Shown: positions 8,510 to 17,061, numbered from the stretch's first letter. The stretch is 26,464 nt of DNA from Jatrophihabitans_A sp035248685 (GCA_035248685.1 DATFHF010000046.1:1-26464), one strand, 5' to 3'. The notes: generated from the letters alone by a model not told the origin. Program-made: numbers and translations.

Positions 8510-9114
8510 CTGCCCTTCAACCAGGGCGCGACCGCCCGCTGCGGGTGGAAGGTCTCCCCGTTGGCCAGCATCCGCACGAACTGCTCGATCTTGCGGGCCC
8601 GGCTGTCAGCCCGCTTCACCTGGCCGAGCCGGTAGGTCAGCGCGTACCGGTTGGCCGAGGTCAGCACGTCGAACATCGCCTGCGCCTTCGGGTCGGCCGC
8701 GATTGCCTCGGCGAAGTCAGCCGGGATCTCGGCGGTCGCCGGCCCGGCGTAGGCCACCTGCCAGCGCCCGTCGGCCTTGGCCGCGTCCACCGCCGCTTGG
8801 CCGGCCGGCATCATCCGGCCGGCCGCCACTAGCTGACCGACGATGCCGACGTTGCGGGCCGACCAGGCACCCTTGGGACGACGCGGGGTGAACCGTTGGA
8901 AGTAACTGCCCTCGTCCCGCCGCCTAACCTGGCCGTCGATCCAGCCGAAGCACAGTGCCTCTTCCAGCGCCTGGTCGTAGTCAACGCTGGTGACCTGGCC
9001 GCCCTTCTTGTGCAGCACCAGCCAGACCCCGGGCGAGTCGGCATGGTGGTCGGTCAACCAGGCACGCCACTCGGCAGCGTCGGCAACTAGCAGTTCGGCA
9101 AGTTCGACAGGCAC
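8506..9114 (-). CDS. YdeI/OmpD-associated family protein
   Basis: A 202-aa protein of the YdeI/OmpD-associated family, of unknown biochemical function. Typical blocks are the N-terminal WLTDHHADSPGVWLVLHKKG, YDQALEEALCFGWIDGQVRRRDE, YFQRFTPRRPKGAWSARN, and a C-terminal region with FADVLTSANRYAL-like and KIEQFVRMLANGE helices. The start is GTG. It follows mfd on the same strand after a 21-nt gap and may be co-transcribed with it. Confidence 0.85.
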   Translation of the reverse strand: MPVELAELLVADAAEWRAWLTDHHADSPGVWLVLHKKGGQVTSVDYDQALEEALCFGWIDGQVRRRDEGSYFQRFTPRRPKGAWSARNVGIVGQLVAAGRMMPAGQAAVDAAKADGRWQVAYAGPATAEIPADFAEAIAADPKAQAMFDVLTSANRYALTYRLGQVKRADSRARKIEQFVRMLANGETFHPQRAVAPWLKGS

Positions 9115-9135
9115 GGCTGCCGATTCTGCCAGCCG

Positions 9136-12100
9136 CTAGTTCGCCTGCACGGCAGCCAGCACCGGACCGACGATGGCGTCCAACAGCAGCTCGCACCACT
9201 GAAGCAACGGCTGGTCCCGCAATGGCTCGCCACCGAACTTCGCTTCGGTCCAACTGCCGTCCGGCTTGGTCACCCCCTTCGGACGCGCGGCGGCCATTGT
9301 CGACACCGCCGCCTTGTAGACGGCCTTGTCGTAGCTGCGCTGCAACCGGACCTGTGCCGATTCGGGCAGCAGCACCGGCGAGAACCGGACCGACTGGCCC
9401 TGCAGCGACACCTCGGTGATCCCATACCGGCGGCAGACCACCTTGAACCGAGCGACGGCCAGCAGGTTGTCGACCTCGATCGGCAGCTGACCGAACCGGT
9501 CCAGCAACTCCAGCCGTACCGCGTCCACCGCCTGGTTGGTAGTGGCCGCCGCCAACGAGCGGTAGGCCTCCAACCGCAGCCGCTCGCCGGGCAGATAGTC
9601 CTGCGGCAGGTTGGCATCGACCGGCAGGTCGACCTTGACCTCGCTGACGATCTCCGCCGCGCCCTGCGGATCCCGGAACTCGGCGACCGCTTCGCCGACC
9701 AGCCGGACGTACAGGTCGAACCCGACGCCGGCGATGTGCCCGGACTGCTCGCCGCCCAGCAGGTTGCCGGCGCCACGGATCTCCAGGTCCTTCATCGCCA
9801 CCGCCATGCCGGCGCCGAGCTCGGTGTGCTGGGCGATGGTCGCCAGCCGGTCGTGCGCCAGTTCGGTGAGCGGCTTCTCGGGCGGATAGAGGAAGTAGGC
9901 GTAGCCCCGCTCGCGGGCCCGGCCTACCCGGCCGCGCATCTGGTGCAGTTGGGATAGCCCGAAAGTGTCGGCACGTTCGACGATCAGCGTGTTCGCGTTC
10001 GGGATGTCCAGCCCGGACTCGACGATGGTCGTGGACACCAGCACGTCATAGTCGTTGCGCCAGAAACCAACCATGATGCGTTCCAGCGCATCCTGGCCCA
10101 TCTGGCCATGCGCGACCGCGATCCGTGCCTCGGGCACCCGCTCGGCGAGCTTGGCGGCGGCCCGGTTAATCGACTCCACCCGGTTGTGGATGAAGAAAAC
10201 CTGCCCGTCCCGCAGCAGTTCGCGCCGGATCGCCGCCGAGATCTGGCGCGGGTCGTAGGCGCCGACGAAGGTCAGGATCGGGTGCCGGTCCTCCGGCGGG
10301 GTCAGGATGGTCGTCATCTCCCGGATGCCGGTCAACGACATCTCCAGGGTTCGCGGGATGGGCGTGGCCGACATGGTCAGCACGTCCACCGCGGTGCGCA
10401 GCGACTTGAGATATTCCTTGTGCTCCACGCCGAAACGCTGTTCCTCGTCGACCACCACCAGGCCCAGATCCTTGAACCGAACGGTCTGCTGGAGCAGCCG
10501 GTGGGTACCGATCACGATGTCCACGCTGCCATCTGCAATGCCGGCCAGCACCTGGTCCACGTCGGCGTTGTGGGTGAACCGGGATAGCTCCTTGATGTTC
10601 ACCGGAAACTGGTTCATCCGATCGGTGAAGGTCTGGATGTGCTGGTGGGCCAGCAGCGTGGTGGGCACCAGCACCGCCACCTGCTTACCGTCCTGGACGG
10701 CCTTGAAGGCGGCCCGTACCGCGACCTCGGTTTTGCCGTACCCGACGTCACCGCAGATCACCCGGTCCATCGGCAGCGGTTTCTCCATGTCGGCCTTGAC
10801 CTCGTCGATGGCCGCCATCTGATCAGGAGTCTCCACGTACGGGAAGGCGTCCTCCAGCTCCCGCTGCCAGGGCGTGTCCGGGCCGAACGCGTAGCCCTTG
10901 GTCGCCATCCGGGCCGAGTACAGCCGGATCAGCTCGGCGGCGATCTCCTTAACCGCCTTGCGGGCTCGTCCCTTCGTCCTGGCCCAGTCCGAGCCACCCA
11001 GCCGGGACAGCGCCGGTGACTCGCCGCCGACGTACTTGGTGACCTGGTCGAGCGAATCGGTCGGCACGAACAGCCGATCGCCGGGCTGGCCTTTCTTGGC
11101 CGCCGCGTACTCGATGATCAGGTACTCCCGCTCACCGCCGTTGACGGTGCGGCGGACCATCTCGACGTACCGGCCGACGCCGTGCTGCTCGTGCACGACG
11201 TAGTCGCCGGAGGCCAGTTGGATCGGGTCAATGGCGTTGCGACGACGCGAAGGCATCCGGGACTTGTCCAGCGTGGTGCTGCCGCGCTGGCCGGTCAGGT
11301 CGGACTCGGACAGGATCGCCAGCTTGAGCTGCTCGGACACCAGGCCGGATTCCAGGTGCCCGGTTGCCACCGTGACCAGGTCGGTAGCCAGTTCGTCGAT
11401 CGAGGACACCAGCCGGGCCGGCACGTCAGCGCCGCGCAGCCGCTCCAGGGCGCGTTCGGCGGTGCCGTGCCCGTCGAAGACCAGCGCCACCTGCCAGCCG
11501 GCGCGCTGCCAGCCGGCAATGTCACCCAGCAGCGCGTCGGTGTCGCCGCGATAGGCCGGCGCCGCCTCGAAGGACGAGGTGACCGCAGCGATATCGGTCA
11601 GCTCGCTATCAGTGCTGAACGGCGACAGTGTCCACCAGGGCAGCCCTAGCTCGGCTGCCGCCTCGGCCACCTCCTCCAGCGACCGCAACGACGCCGAGCC
11701 GAGGTCGACCGGCGCCTTGCCCCCACCGGCCGCGGCCGCCCAGGACGCGGCCAGGAACTCCTCGGAGGTGGCGACCAGATCCGCCGCCCGGGCCCGGACC
11801 CGCTCCGGGTCGCAGATCACTAGATGGGTGCCGGCCGGGAACTCCGCCAGCACCAGTTGCAGCTCGTCGACCAACACCGGCGCCAGCGACTCCATGCCCT
11901 CGACCTGCACGCCCTGGCTGATCGGCTCGAGCAATTCGCCGAGTTCCGGATGGGCAGCCAGCAGCTCGGCGGCCCGGGACCGCACCGACTCGGTCAGCAT
12001 GAGCTCCCGGCACGGCGGCGCCCACACCCCGCCCGGGGCGATCTCCAGCGAGCGCTGGTCGGCCACCTTGAAGTAACGGATCTCCTCGACCTCGTCGCCC

Positions 12101-12723
12101 CAGAACTCGACCCGCAGCGGGTGCTCCTCGGTCGGCGGGAACACGTCCAGGATGCCGCCGCGGACGGCGAAATCCCCGCGCTTGTCAACCAATTCGGTCC
12201 GGGCATAGCCGGCCGCCGACAGCGCCTCGACGATCTCCTCCAGCTCGCGGCCGGAATCGCCGATCGAGATGCTGACCGGTTCCAACTCGCCCAGGTCCGG
12301 CACCTGCGGCTGAAGCACCGACCGCACCGGCGCAACTACCACCTTGAGCGGTCCGGTGGTGTCGTCCTGGCTGTTCGGATGGCGTAACCGGCGCAGCACC
12401 GCCAGCCGGCGACCGATGGTGTCCGGACGGGGCGAGAGCCGCTCGTGCGGCAGCGTCTCCCAGCCGGGGTACAGCGCCACGCTGTCAGCCGGCAGCAGGC
12501 TTTGCAGTGATAGCAGCAGATCCTCGGCTTCACGGCCGGTGCTGGTGACCGCCAGCACAGTCCGTCCGGAACCGGCCGCCAGGTTCGCCACCGCCAGTGG
12601 ACGCAAAGCTGCCGGCCCGGCCACCGCGAGGGTGGGCCTACCGACCTGGGCAAGCATCGTGGTCAGCGCAGGATCCCCGGCGCCGGCGTCGGTCGCGGCG
12701 GCGATCAGTCCGGACAGGCTCAT
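9136..12723 (-). CDS. mfd: Transcription-repair coupling factor Mfd
   Basis: A 1195-aa Mfd, the ATP-driven translocase that removes stalled RNA polymerase and recruits UvrA. An N-terminal UvrB-like region covers about 1-350. The RNA-polymerase-interacting CarD-like domain starts at about 505 (GDYVVHEQHGVGRYV). The RecG-like helicase has Walker A GDVGYGKTE at 658-666 and DEEQ at 759-762, then TMSATPIPRTLEMSL, HNRVESI and GRVGRARERGYAYF. A TRCF domain ends the protein. The ATG at 12723 is preceded by GAGGGA 8-9 nt upstream; the open frame extends 23 codons further without family similarity. Codon 113 is TTA, so UUA decoding is needed for this housekeeping gene. Confidence 0.97.
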   Translation of the reverse strand: MSLSGLIAAATDAGAGDPALTTMLAQVGRPTLAVAGPAALRPLAVANLAAGSGRTVLAVTSTGREAEDLLLSLQSLLPADSVALYPGWETLPHERLSPRPDTIGRRLAVLRRLRHPNSQDDTTGPLKVVVAPVRSVLQPQVPDLGELEPVSISIGDSGRELEEIVEALSAAGYARTELVDKRGDFAVRGGILDVFPPTEEHPLRVEFWGDEVEEIRYFKVADQRSLEIAPGGVWAPPCRELMLTESVRSRAAELLAAHPELGELLEPISQGVQVEGMESLAPVLVDELQLVLAEFPAGTHLVICDPERVRARAADLVATSEEFLAASWAAAAGGGKAPVDLGSASLRSLEEVAEAAAELGLPWWTLSPFSTDSELTDIAAVTSSFEAAPAYRGDTDALLGDIAGWQRAGWQVALVFDGHGTAERALERLRGADVPARLVSSIDELATDLVTVATGHLESGLVSEQLKLAILSESDLTGQRGSTTLDKSRMPSRRRNAIDPIQLASGDYVVHEQHGVGRYVEMVRRTVNGGEREYLIIEYAAAKKGQPGDRLFVPTDSLDQVTKYVGGESPALSRLGGSDWARTKGRARKAVKEIAAELIRLYSARMATKGYAFGPDTPWQRELEDAFPYVETPDQMAAIDEVKADMEKPLPMDRVICGDVGYGKTEVAVRAAFKAVQDGKQVAVLVPTTLLAHQHIQTFTDRMNQFPVNIKELSRFTHNADVDQVLAGIADGSVDIVIGTHRLLQQTVRFKDLGLVVVDEEQRFGVEHKEYLKSLRTAVDVLTMSATPIPRTLEMSLTGIREMTTILTPPEDRHPILTFVGAYDPRQISAAIRRELLRDGQVFFIHNRVESINRAAAKLAERVPEARIAVAHGQMGQDALERIMVGFWRNDYDVLVSTTIVESGLDIPNANTLIVERADTFGLSQLHQMRGRVGRARERGYAYFLYPPEKPLTELAHDRLATIAQHTELGAGMAVAMKDLEIRGAGNLLGGEQSGHIAGVGFDLYVRLVGEAVAEFRDPQGAAEIVSEVKVDLPVDANLPQDYLPGERLRLEAYRSLAAATTNQAVDAVRLELLDRFGQLPIEVDNLLAVARFKVVCRRYGITEVSLQGQSVRFSPVLLPESAQVRLQRSYDKAVYKAAVSTMAAARPKGVTKPDGSWTEAKFGGEPLRDQPLLQWCELLLDAIVGPVLAAVQAN

Positions 12724-12796
12724 CAGGGCATCCCTCGCGCTGTGGTTACGGGCTCGGCAGCGGCCGCAGGTGAGGTTTGCACCGCAGCACAACTGG

Positions 12797-12820
12797 CCCT
12801 CGTCCGGACTCGGACGGGGG
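12797..12820. terminator. GC-rich hairpin between DUF3558-like gene and mfd
   Basis: CGTCCG and CGGACG pair perfectly around a 4-nt loop. Adding flanking bases gives arms of 10 bp with one non-Watson-Crick pair (12800/12817). It lies 48 nt after the lipoprotein stop and 74 nt before the mfd start, so it may terminate the lipoprotein transcript. There is no T tract, and the odd pair is A.C on the minus strand, which weakens the case. Confidence 0.4.
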
Positions 12821-12868
12821 TTACCTCCAGGCTACCGAGCCGAAGCGCGCTCCGCCGGGACGGATGGG

Positions 12869-13549
12869 TCAGCTCTGCGACAGATAGGCCTTGGCCAGCG
12901 CAATCAACGCCGCTCGGATATGCGCCGCGGTCGGCTGGACGGAGCCGGCCAGGTAACCGCTGTATTGCAGGGTGAGCGCGCTGGATCCGGTCAGCACTTT
13001 GATCGTGTCGGTCGCCGGGACGTAGAAGGCGCTGATGCCCAGCGCCAGTGGCTGAGCGCCGGCGGTACTCCGCTTGCTCTGGGCGAAGGCGGCGGCTGGG
13101 TAGCCGCTGATCGCGGTTGCGGTGACCGCGCCGTACGGTCCGGCGCCGGCCCGGGCCAGGCTAAACGTGCACAGCGGGGACCCGATGCCGCTGGTGCTGA
13201 CCTGCTCGTTCACCACGGTGGCGGTAAAGGCGGCGCTCACCGCGGCCTTGGTGGTCACCACGCACTTGTCCCCCGGCGCTCCGGACGCGCCCTCACTGCC
13301 GCCGGTCGGCTGCGATTTCGCCGAACCGCTCGCGGTGGCCGACACACTAGCCGTGCCGGTTCGGGTCGAGCTGCCGGCGGTCGGTTTGCCGGACGGGCCG
13401 GATGCGCCGGTAGAACTTGCCGGCTGAGTGGTAGCCGGATTTCCGTTCGCGGTCCGATGGCTGGACGTGCAGGCCGACAACGCGAGGCTGAGCACGATCG
13501 CCGCACCGGCGGCCCAACCGCGCCGGCGTGCCCCGCAGTGCACCGTCAT
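12869..13549 (-). CDS. DUF3558-like lipoprotein
   Basis: A 226-aa predicted lipoprotein. The basic N-terminus, hydrophobic helix and lipobox LSAC put the lipidated cysteine at residue 27. A Ser/Thr/Gly/Ala-rich linker spans about 28-90. The C-terminal globular part has a cysteine at 96 (DKCVVTTKAAVSAAF) and one at 127 (SPLCTF), the spacing seen in DUF3558-type mycobacterial and actinobacterial lipoproteins. That similarity is from the cysteine pattern only, so the family call is tentative. The ATG at 13549 has GGGGACGG upstream. It stands between mfd (same strand) and the divergent MFS gene. Confidence 0.65.
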   Translation of the reverse strand: MTVHCGARRRGWAAGAAIVLSLALSACTSSHRTANGNPATTQPASSTGASGPSGKPTAGSSTRTGTASVSATASGSAKSQPTGGSEGASGAPGDKCVVTTKAAVSAAFTATVVNEQVSTSGIGSPLCTFSLARAGAGPYGAVTATAISGYPAAAFAQSKRSTAGAQPLALGISAFYVPATDTIKVLTGSSALTLQYSGYLAGSVQPTAAHIRAALIALAKAYLSQS

Positions 13550-13611
13550 AACCCGTCCCCCGATCAACGCGTCGGCATGCCCGTACTCCGCCGGGTTGCC
13601 TGCTCGTCCCC

Positions 13612-13617
13612 TAGACT
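13612..13617 (+). promoter_or_regulatory. possible -10 hexamer for the MFS gene
   Basis: TAGACT (TAnnnT type) stands 44 nt before the MFS start codon in the divergent gap, the same hexamer and the same spacing as before the DUF4235 gene. No clear -35 element. Confidence 0.35.
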
Positions 13618-13660
13618 ATGTGAGATCCCGGTGTGCCGGGACGGTCGGGGGTGGATTGGC

Positions 13661-15004
13661 ATGTATTTGACCGAGCGCCCCGCCCGCGCGCGCACCCGGG
13701 CCCCGAGCGGCGGCCGGGCAGTCGCCGGCACCGTGGTGCTGCTCGGCATCGTCAGCATGTTCACCGACATCTCCTCGGAGTCGGTAAACGCGGTGCTGCC
13801 GCTGTACCTGACCGCCGTGGTCGGCCTCGGCCCGCTGGCATACGGCTTCATCGACGGCATTTACCAGGGCGTCAGCGCGCTGGTCCGGATTCTGGGCGGC
13901 TGGGTGGCCGACCGTGGCGATCACCCCAAGTGGGTGGCGTTTTTCGGCTATGCGCTGTCGGCGATCAGCCGGATCGCGCTGATCCCGGCCGCCGGTTTGG
14001 CCACCATCACCACGGTCATCACCGTGGACCGGCTCGGCAAGGGGGTGCGGACCGCGCCCCGGGACGCGCTGATCGCTGCCGCCAGCGAGCCGGATTCACT
14101 GGGCCGGGCGTTCGGCGTGCACCGGGCGCTGGACACCTTGGGCGCGGTGATCGGACCGTTGCTGGCGTTCGCGATCCTGCAAACGGTGGCTGGGCATTCG
14201 CCGGTGATCGCCGACTTCCACGCCATCTTCGTGATCTCCTTCGCGGCAGCCGTGATCGGGCTTGCCGTGTTGTTGCTGGTGGTTCCGGACCTGCGGCCGC
14301 GTCGACTGGCCCGGCCGGCCAAGACCGAGCAGGTGCAGCCGGCCAACGAGCAGCCGCCGGCCGGCGAGCGGCCGGGCCGTCCTACCTTGGCGTTGCTGGC
14401 CGACCGCCGGTTCGCGCTGCTGGTGGTGGCGACCACCGTGCTCGGCGTCCTGACCGTCGGCGACGGCTTCGTGTACCTGGCATTGCAGAAGCGCGACGAC
14501 CTGGCGATCAACTACTTTCCGCTGCTGTACGTGGGAACCAACCTGGCGTACTTCGCGATGGCGGTGCCGTTCGGGCAGCTCGCCGACCGGCTGGGCCGGG
14601 CTCGGATGTTTTTGGCCGGCCACCTGGCGCTGCCGTTGACCTACCTGCTCGCCGGCGGTCCGCTGTCCGGCCCGGTGGTGGTGCTGGGTTGCCTGCTGCT
14701 GCTGGGCAGCTACTACGCGGCGACCGACGGCGTGCTGGCCGCGCTGGCCGGCCGGATCGTGCCGGCGCCGGCCCGGGCCAGCGGCATCGCCACCGCGCAG
14801 ACCGTCCAGGCGGCGGCTCGGTTCGTCTCGTCGCTGGCATTCGGCCTGTCCTGGACGCTGTATGGACCCCGGACGGCGCTGTACCTGGTGGCCGGCGTGC
14901 TGGTGGTGGCGCTGTCCGCCGGCTGGCTGCTGTGGTGGCGGACCGACGCCAAGACCGGCCGATACAGCAAACCCGCAGCCGATGACGGGATAGTGACCGG
15001 ATGA
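13661..15004 (+). CDS. MFS transporter
   Basis: A 447-aa major facilitator with about 12 membrane segments. Motif-A-like loops are seen at about 79-91 (GGWVADRGDHPKW) and in the second half (GQLADRLGRARMF), and RLGKGVRTAPRDALIA is conserved in a drug/solute-exporter-like subgroup. The two halves are joined by a charged, Pro-rich loop (about residues 213-245). The substrate is unknown. The ATG at 13661 has GGGGGTGG upstream; the open frame runs far upstream without membrane-protein character. It starts about 110 nt from the divergent lipoprotein and is followed by a 14-bp inverted repeat. Confidence 0.88.
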   Translation: MYLTERPARARTRAPSGGRAVAGTVVLLGIVSMFTDISSESVNAVLPLYLTAVVGLGPLAYGFIDGIYQGVSALVRILGGWVADRGDHPKWVAFFGYALSAISRIALIPAAGLATITTVITVDRLGKGVRTAPRDALIAAASEPDSLGRAFGVHRALDTLGAVIGPLLAFAILQTVAGHSPVIADFHAIFVISFAAAVIGLAVLLLVVPDLRPRRLARPAKTEQVQPANEQPPAGERPGRPTLALLADRRFALLVVATTVLGVLTVGDGFVYLALQKRDDLAINYFPLLYVGTNLAYFAMAVPFGQLADRLGRARMFLAGHLALPLTYLLAGGPLSGPVVVLGCLLLLGSYYAATDGVLAALAGRIVPAPARASGIATAQTVQAAARFVSSLAFGLSWTLYGPRTALYLVAGVLVVALSAGWLLWWRTDAKTGRYSKPAADDGIVTG

Positions 15005-15013
15005 CCAAGCGGG

Positions 15014-15073
15014 ATTGTGCGGCCACAGCTTGCCCGACACGCCGACGGCAGGCGCACGTTGTGGCCGCACAAT
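15014..15073. repeat. perfect 14-bp inverted repeat in MFS / TolB-like gap
   Basis: ATTGTGCGGCCACA (15014-15027) and TGTGGCCGCACAAT (15060-15073) are perfect reverse complements separated by 32 nt that contain a further short TGCC/GGCA pairing. The repeat begins 10 nt after the MFS stop and ends 7 nt before the ATG at 15081. It could be a terminator for the MFS transcript, an operator for a dimeric regulator, or an RNA hairpin that hides the ribosome site of the next gene. Confidence 0.7.
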
Positions 15074-15080
15074 GCAGCAC

Positions 15081-16109
15081 ATGAGCATGCGGGCCAGACT
15101 GCTGGCACTGGCGGTGGTCTGTGTGCTGGCGGTGGGTGGCGCGGTCGGCTACCTGCTCAATCTGCATGGCGCCAACGCCCGCCAGGTCGCGAACGCGCCC
15201 AAGGTGGCGATAGCCGACCCGGCGGCGCTGGCCCAGATCGCGGCCGGCCCGCACATCGTGTTCCGGAGCACCGCGCTCGGTACCGACTACGGCAAGCTGG
15301 CGATGGTGGCGTTGGCCGACCCCGGCGGCCCCCGGGTGCTCACCGGCACCTCCTGCGACCGGGTGTACGCGGCGGCCAGCCGGATCCTCTGCCTGTCCTC
15401 GGAGCAAGGTGTGCTGACCACCTACCAGGCCCAGGTGCTCGGCACCGACCTGCGGGCGGAGCAGAATCTGCCGCTGGCCGGCATCCCGAGTCGAGCTCGA
15501 CTGTCGGTCGACGGCACGCTGGCGGCCACCACCAGCTTCACCGCCGGCGACTCCTATGCCGGCACTTCGTTCTCCACCCGGACGGTGATCAGCACGCTCA
15601 CCGGCGGCAGCCGGACCGGCGCCAACCTGGAGGACTACACGCTGATCCACGACGGTGCTTCGATCAAGCCGACCGACCGCAACTTCTGGGGCGTGACCTT
15701 CGCCAAGGACGACAACACGTTCTACGCCACGGTTGCCTGGGGCGGTCACACCTACCTGGTGCGCGGTGACCGGCGGACGCGCATCGTGACGACCATCCAC
15801 TCCGACGCCGAGTGCCCGTCGCTATCGCCGGACGGCAGCACCATCGTCTACAAGAAGCGCAACAGCCAGCCGCCCGGGCACTGGCGGCTGGCTAGCTACC
15901 GGATCGCCACCGGCACCGAGACGCTGCTCGGCGAGACCCGCAACGTCGACGACCAGGTGGATTGGCTCGATAACAACACGGTGATCTACGGCATCCCGCG
16001 CAGTGGATCACAAGCGGCGATCGATGACATCTACGCGGTGCCGGCCGACGGCAGCGGCAGCCCCCGGCTGCTCATCGCACAGGCCTGGTCGCCGGCCGTC
16101 GTGCACTAG
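15081..16109 (+). CDS. Membrane-anchored TolB/PD40-like beta-propeller protein
   Basis: A 342-aa protein with an uncleaved-looking N-terminal helix (about 5-26) and an extracellular domain. Repeated beta-propeller-type signatures are seen: LSVDGTLAATTS at about 141-152, FAKDDNTFYATV at 207-218 and the clear PD40 motif LSPDGSTIVYKK at 248-259. It may bind a ligand or partner at the cell surface; no catalytic site is evident. Start choice is uncertain. ATGs at 15072, 15081 and 15087 are all in frame and none has a purine-rich Shine-Dalgarno; the first lies inside the inverted repeat. I chose 15081. It ends convergent with the LPFTG protein gene, with a terminator hairpin between. Confidence 0.72.
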   Translation: MSMRARLLALAVVCVLAVGGAVGYLLNLHGANARQVANAPKVAIADPAALAQIAAGPHIVFRSTALGTDYGKLAMVALADPGGPRVLTGTSCDRVYAAASRILCLSSEQGVLTTYQAQVLGTDLRAEQNLPLAGIPSRARLSVDGTLAATTSFTAGDSYAGTSFSTRTVISTLTGGSRTGANLEDYTLIHDGASIKPTDRNFWGVTFAKDDNTFYATVAWGGHTYLVRGDRRTRIVTTIHSDAECPSLSPDGSTIVYKKRNSQPPGHWRLASYRIATGTETLLGETRNVDDQVDWLDNNTVIYGIPRSGSQAAIDDIYAVPADGSGSPRLLIAQAWSPAVVH

Positions 16110-16113
16110 CCAC

Positions 16114-16135
16114 CCCAGCCGACCAAGCGGCTGGG
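16114..16135. terminator. bidirectional terminator hairpin
   Basis: CCCAGCCG and CGGCTGGG form a perfect 8-bp stem around ACCAAG, exactly in the 27-nt gap between the convergent TolB-like and LPFTG-protein stop codons. There is no T tract on either side, but GC hairpins without one are common terminators in actinobacteria. Confidence 0.7.
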
Positions 16136-16136
16136 C

Positions 16137-16622
16137 CTACTCGGCGTTGTCGGCCAGCGGTTCGTCCGGCTTGGGACGGCCGAGCTGGCTGGCGGCCAGC
16201 GCTCCGACACCCAGCGCCACCGCGGCCGCGCCGACGCCGATCGCGGGCAGCGGGTTGCTTCCGGTGAAGGGCAGCGAACTGCCGCCGCCGATCGAGGTGC
16301 CGCCACCGCTGCCGGTGACCGTCTCGGTCTTGGACGTCTGGGTCGGCACCGCAGCCGAACTGCTCGACGCGGCGGTGCTGGTGGCCGCGGTGGAACTCGG
16401 CTCGCTCGGGGTCACCGGAATGGTGGTGCCGGGCGGCGGCGGCGGATTGTTAGTGGGCGGGGTCGGCGGAGCGCTCGGGCTGTCGGCGTGGGCCGGGGTC
16501 ATGGAGACGACCTGCACCAAGGGAATCGTCCAGGCAGCGGTGACCCCGACGACGGCGCCCTTTTTGAGAAGGTCGCGCCGGCTGACGCCGGAGACGGTGT
16601 CGCCGTGGTCTTGTGCGGTCAT
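16137..16622 (-). CDS. Tat-exported surface protein with LPFTG sorting signal
   Basis: A 161-aa protein of unknown function with two export signals. A twin-arginine signal SRRDLLKKG lies at residues 14-22, followed by a moderately hydrophobic segment and an AHA|D cleavage site at about 46. A Pro-rich then Ser/Thr/Gly-rich stretch (47-116) has no visible folded domain. The C-terminus has LPFTG at 117-121, a hydrophobic helix and a short charged tail, which is a sortase cell-wall sorting signal, though the tail is acidic as well as basic. The ATG has GGGGA upstream. It is divergent from the pqqD-like gene by 148 nt. It could be a wall-linked scaffold or stalk; function is not inferable. Confidence 0.75.
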   Translation of the reverse strand: MTAQDHGDTVSGVSRRDLLKKGAVVGVTAAWTIPLVQVVSMTPAHADSPSAPPTPPTNNPPPPPGTTIPVTPSEPSSTAATSTAASSSSAAVPTQTSKTETVTGSGGGTSIGGGSSLPFTGSNPLPAIGVGAAAVALGVGALAASQLGRPKPDEPLADNAE

Positions 16623-16660
16623 TGCGTCATCCCCGTAGTAAGTCCCGACGGTGGCTTTCC

Positions 16661-16681
16661 GTGTGAAACCTGGTTGTACAG
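16661..16681 (+). promoter_or_regulatory. shared motif GTGTGAAA-N6-TGTACAG
   Basis: GTGTGAAA (16661-16668) and TGTACAG (16675-16681) stand in the divergent gap between the LPFTG protein and pqqD-like genes. The same two blocks with a 4-nt spacer occur upstream of the toroid gene (19168-19186). A TAGCGT hexamer follows at 16683. This is a candidate regulator site or promoter part; only two copies were found. Confidence 0.35.
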
Positions 16682-16770
16682 CTAGCGTATGGCCTAACAC
16701 TGGGTTTACGCCAGCGAACCGGAAAACTAGTCGGCGGCGCGGTAACAAGCCGGCTACACCCCGTCACCGT

Positions 16771-17061
16771 ATGCTCCGATCCGTGGCCATTCGAGCTCAG
16801 CACGCGCCCGACGTCCTGGTGGAAGACCTCGATCAGGACGTCTGCCTGTACCGGCCGGACATCGACGAGGTGCTGGTGCTCAACGCCACCGCCGGCGATG
16901 TCTGGCGGCTGGCCGCCGACGGCGAATTCGAACTGGAGCAGGTGGTGCAGCGGCTGGCGGCAGCCTACCGGCTGACCGAGGAGGAGATTCGAGACCAGGT
17001 CCGGTCGGTGTTCACCGACCTGCTGGACCGGGGCTACCTGGTGCCGGCCGACCCGTCCTGA
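16771..17061 (+). CDS. PqqD-like protein (RiPP recognition element fold)
   Basis: A 96-aa PqqD-family protein. The winged-helix pattern is clear: a beta-hairpin DQDVCLYRPDIDEVLVLNATAGDVWRLAADG (about 21-51), then helices with FELEQVVQRLAAAY and EEEIRDQVRSVFTDLLDRGYL. PqqD proteins bind leader peptides of ribosomal peptides; relatives in polysaccharide loci are less well understood. The ATG at 16771 and a GTG at 16783 are both possible; neither has a strong ribosome site, and I chose the longer form. The stop overlaps the start of the HprK-like gene (TGATG), so the two are probably translationally coupled. No radical SAM partner is in the window. Confidence 0.82.
   Translation: MLRSVAIRAQHAPDVLVEDLDQDVCLYRPDIDEVLVLNATAGDVWRLAADGEFELEQVVQRLAAAYRLTEEEIRDQVRSVFTDLLDRGYLVPADPS

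Noticed and set aside
13633..14985. 450-codon open frame overlapping the MFS gene in another frame
   Set aside because: The MFS frame has clear membrane segments and motifs; this one is Arg/Gly/Ala-rich noise.
14096..15088. 330-codon and 430-codon minus-strand frames over the MFS and TolB-like genes
   Set aside because: Antisense shadows with Gln/His/Arg-rich translations and no motifs.
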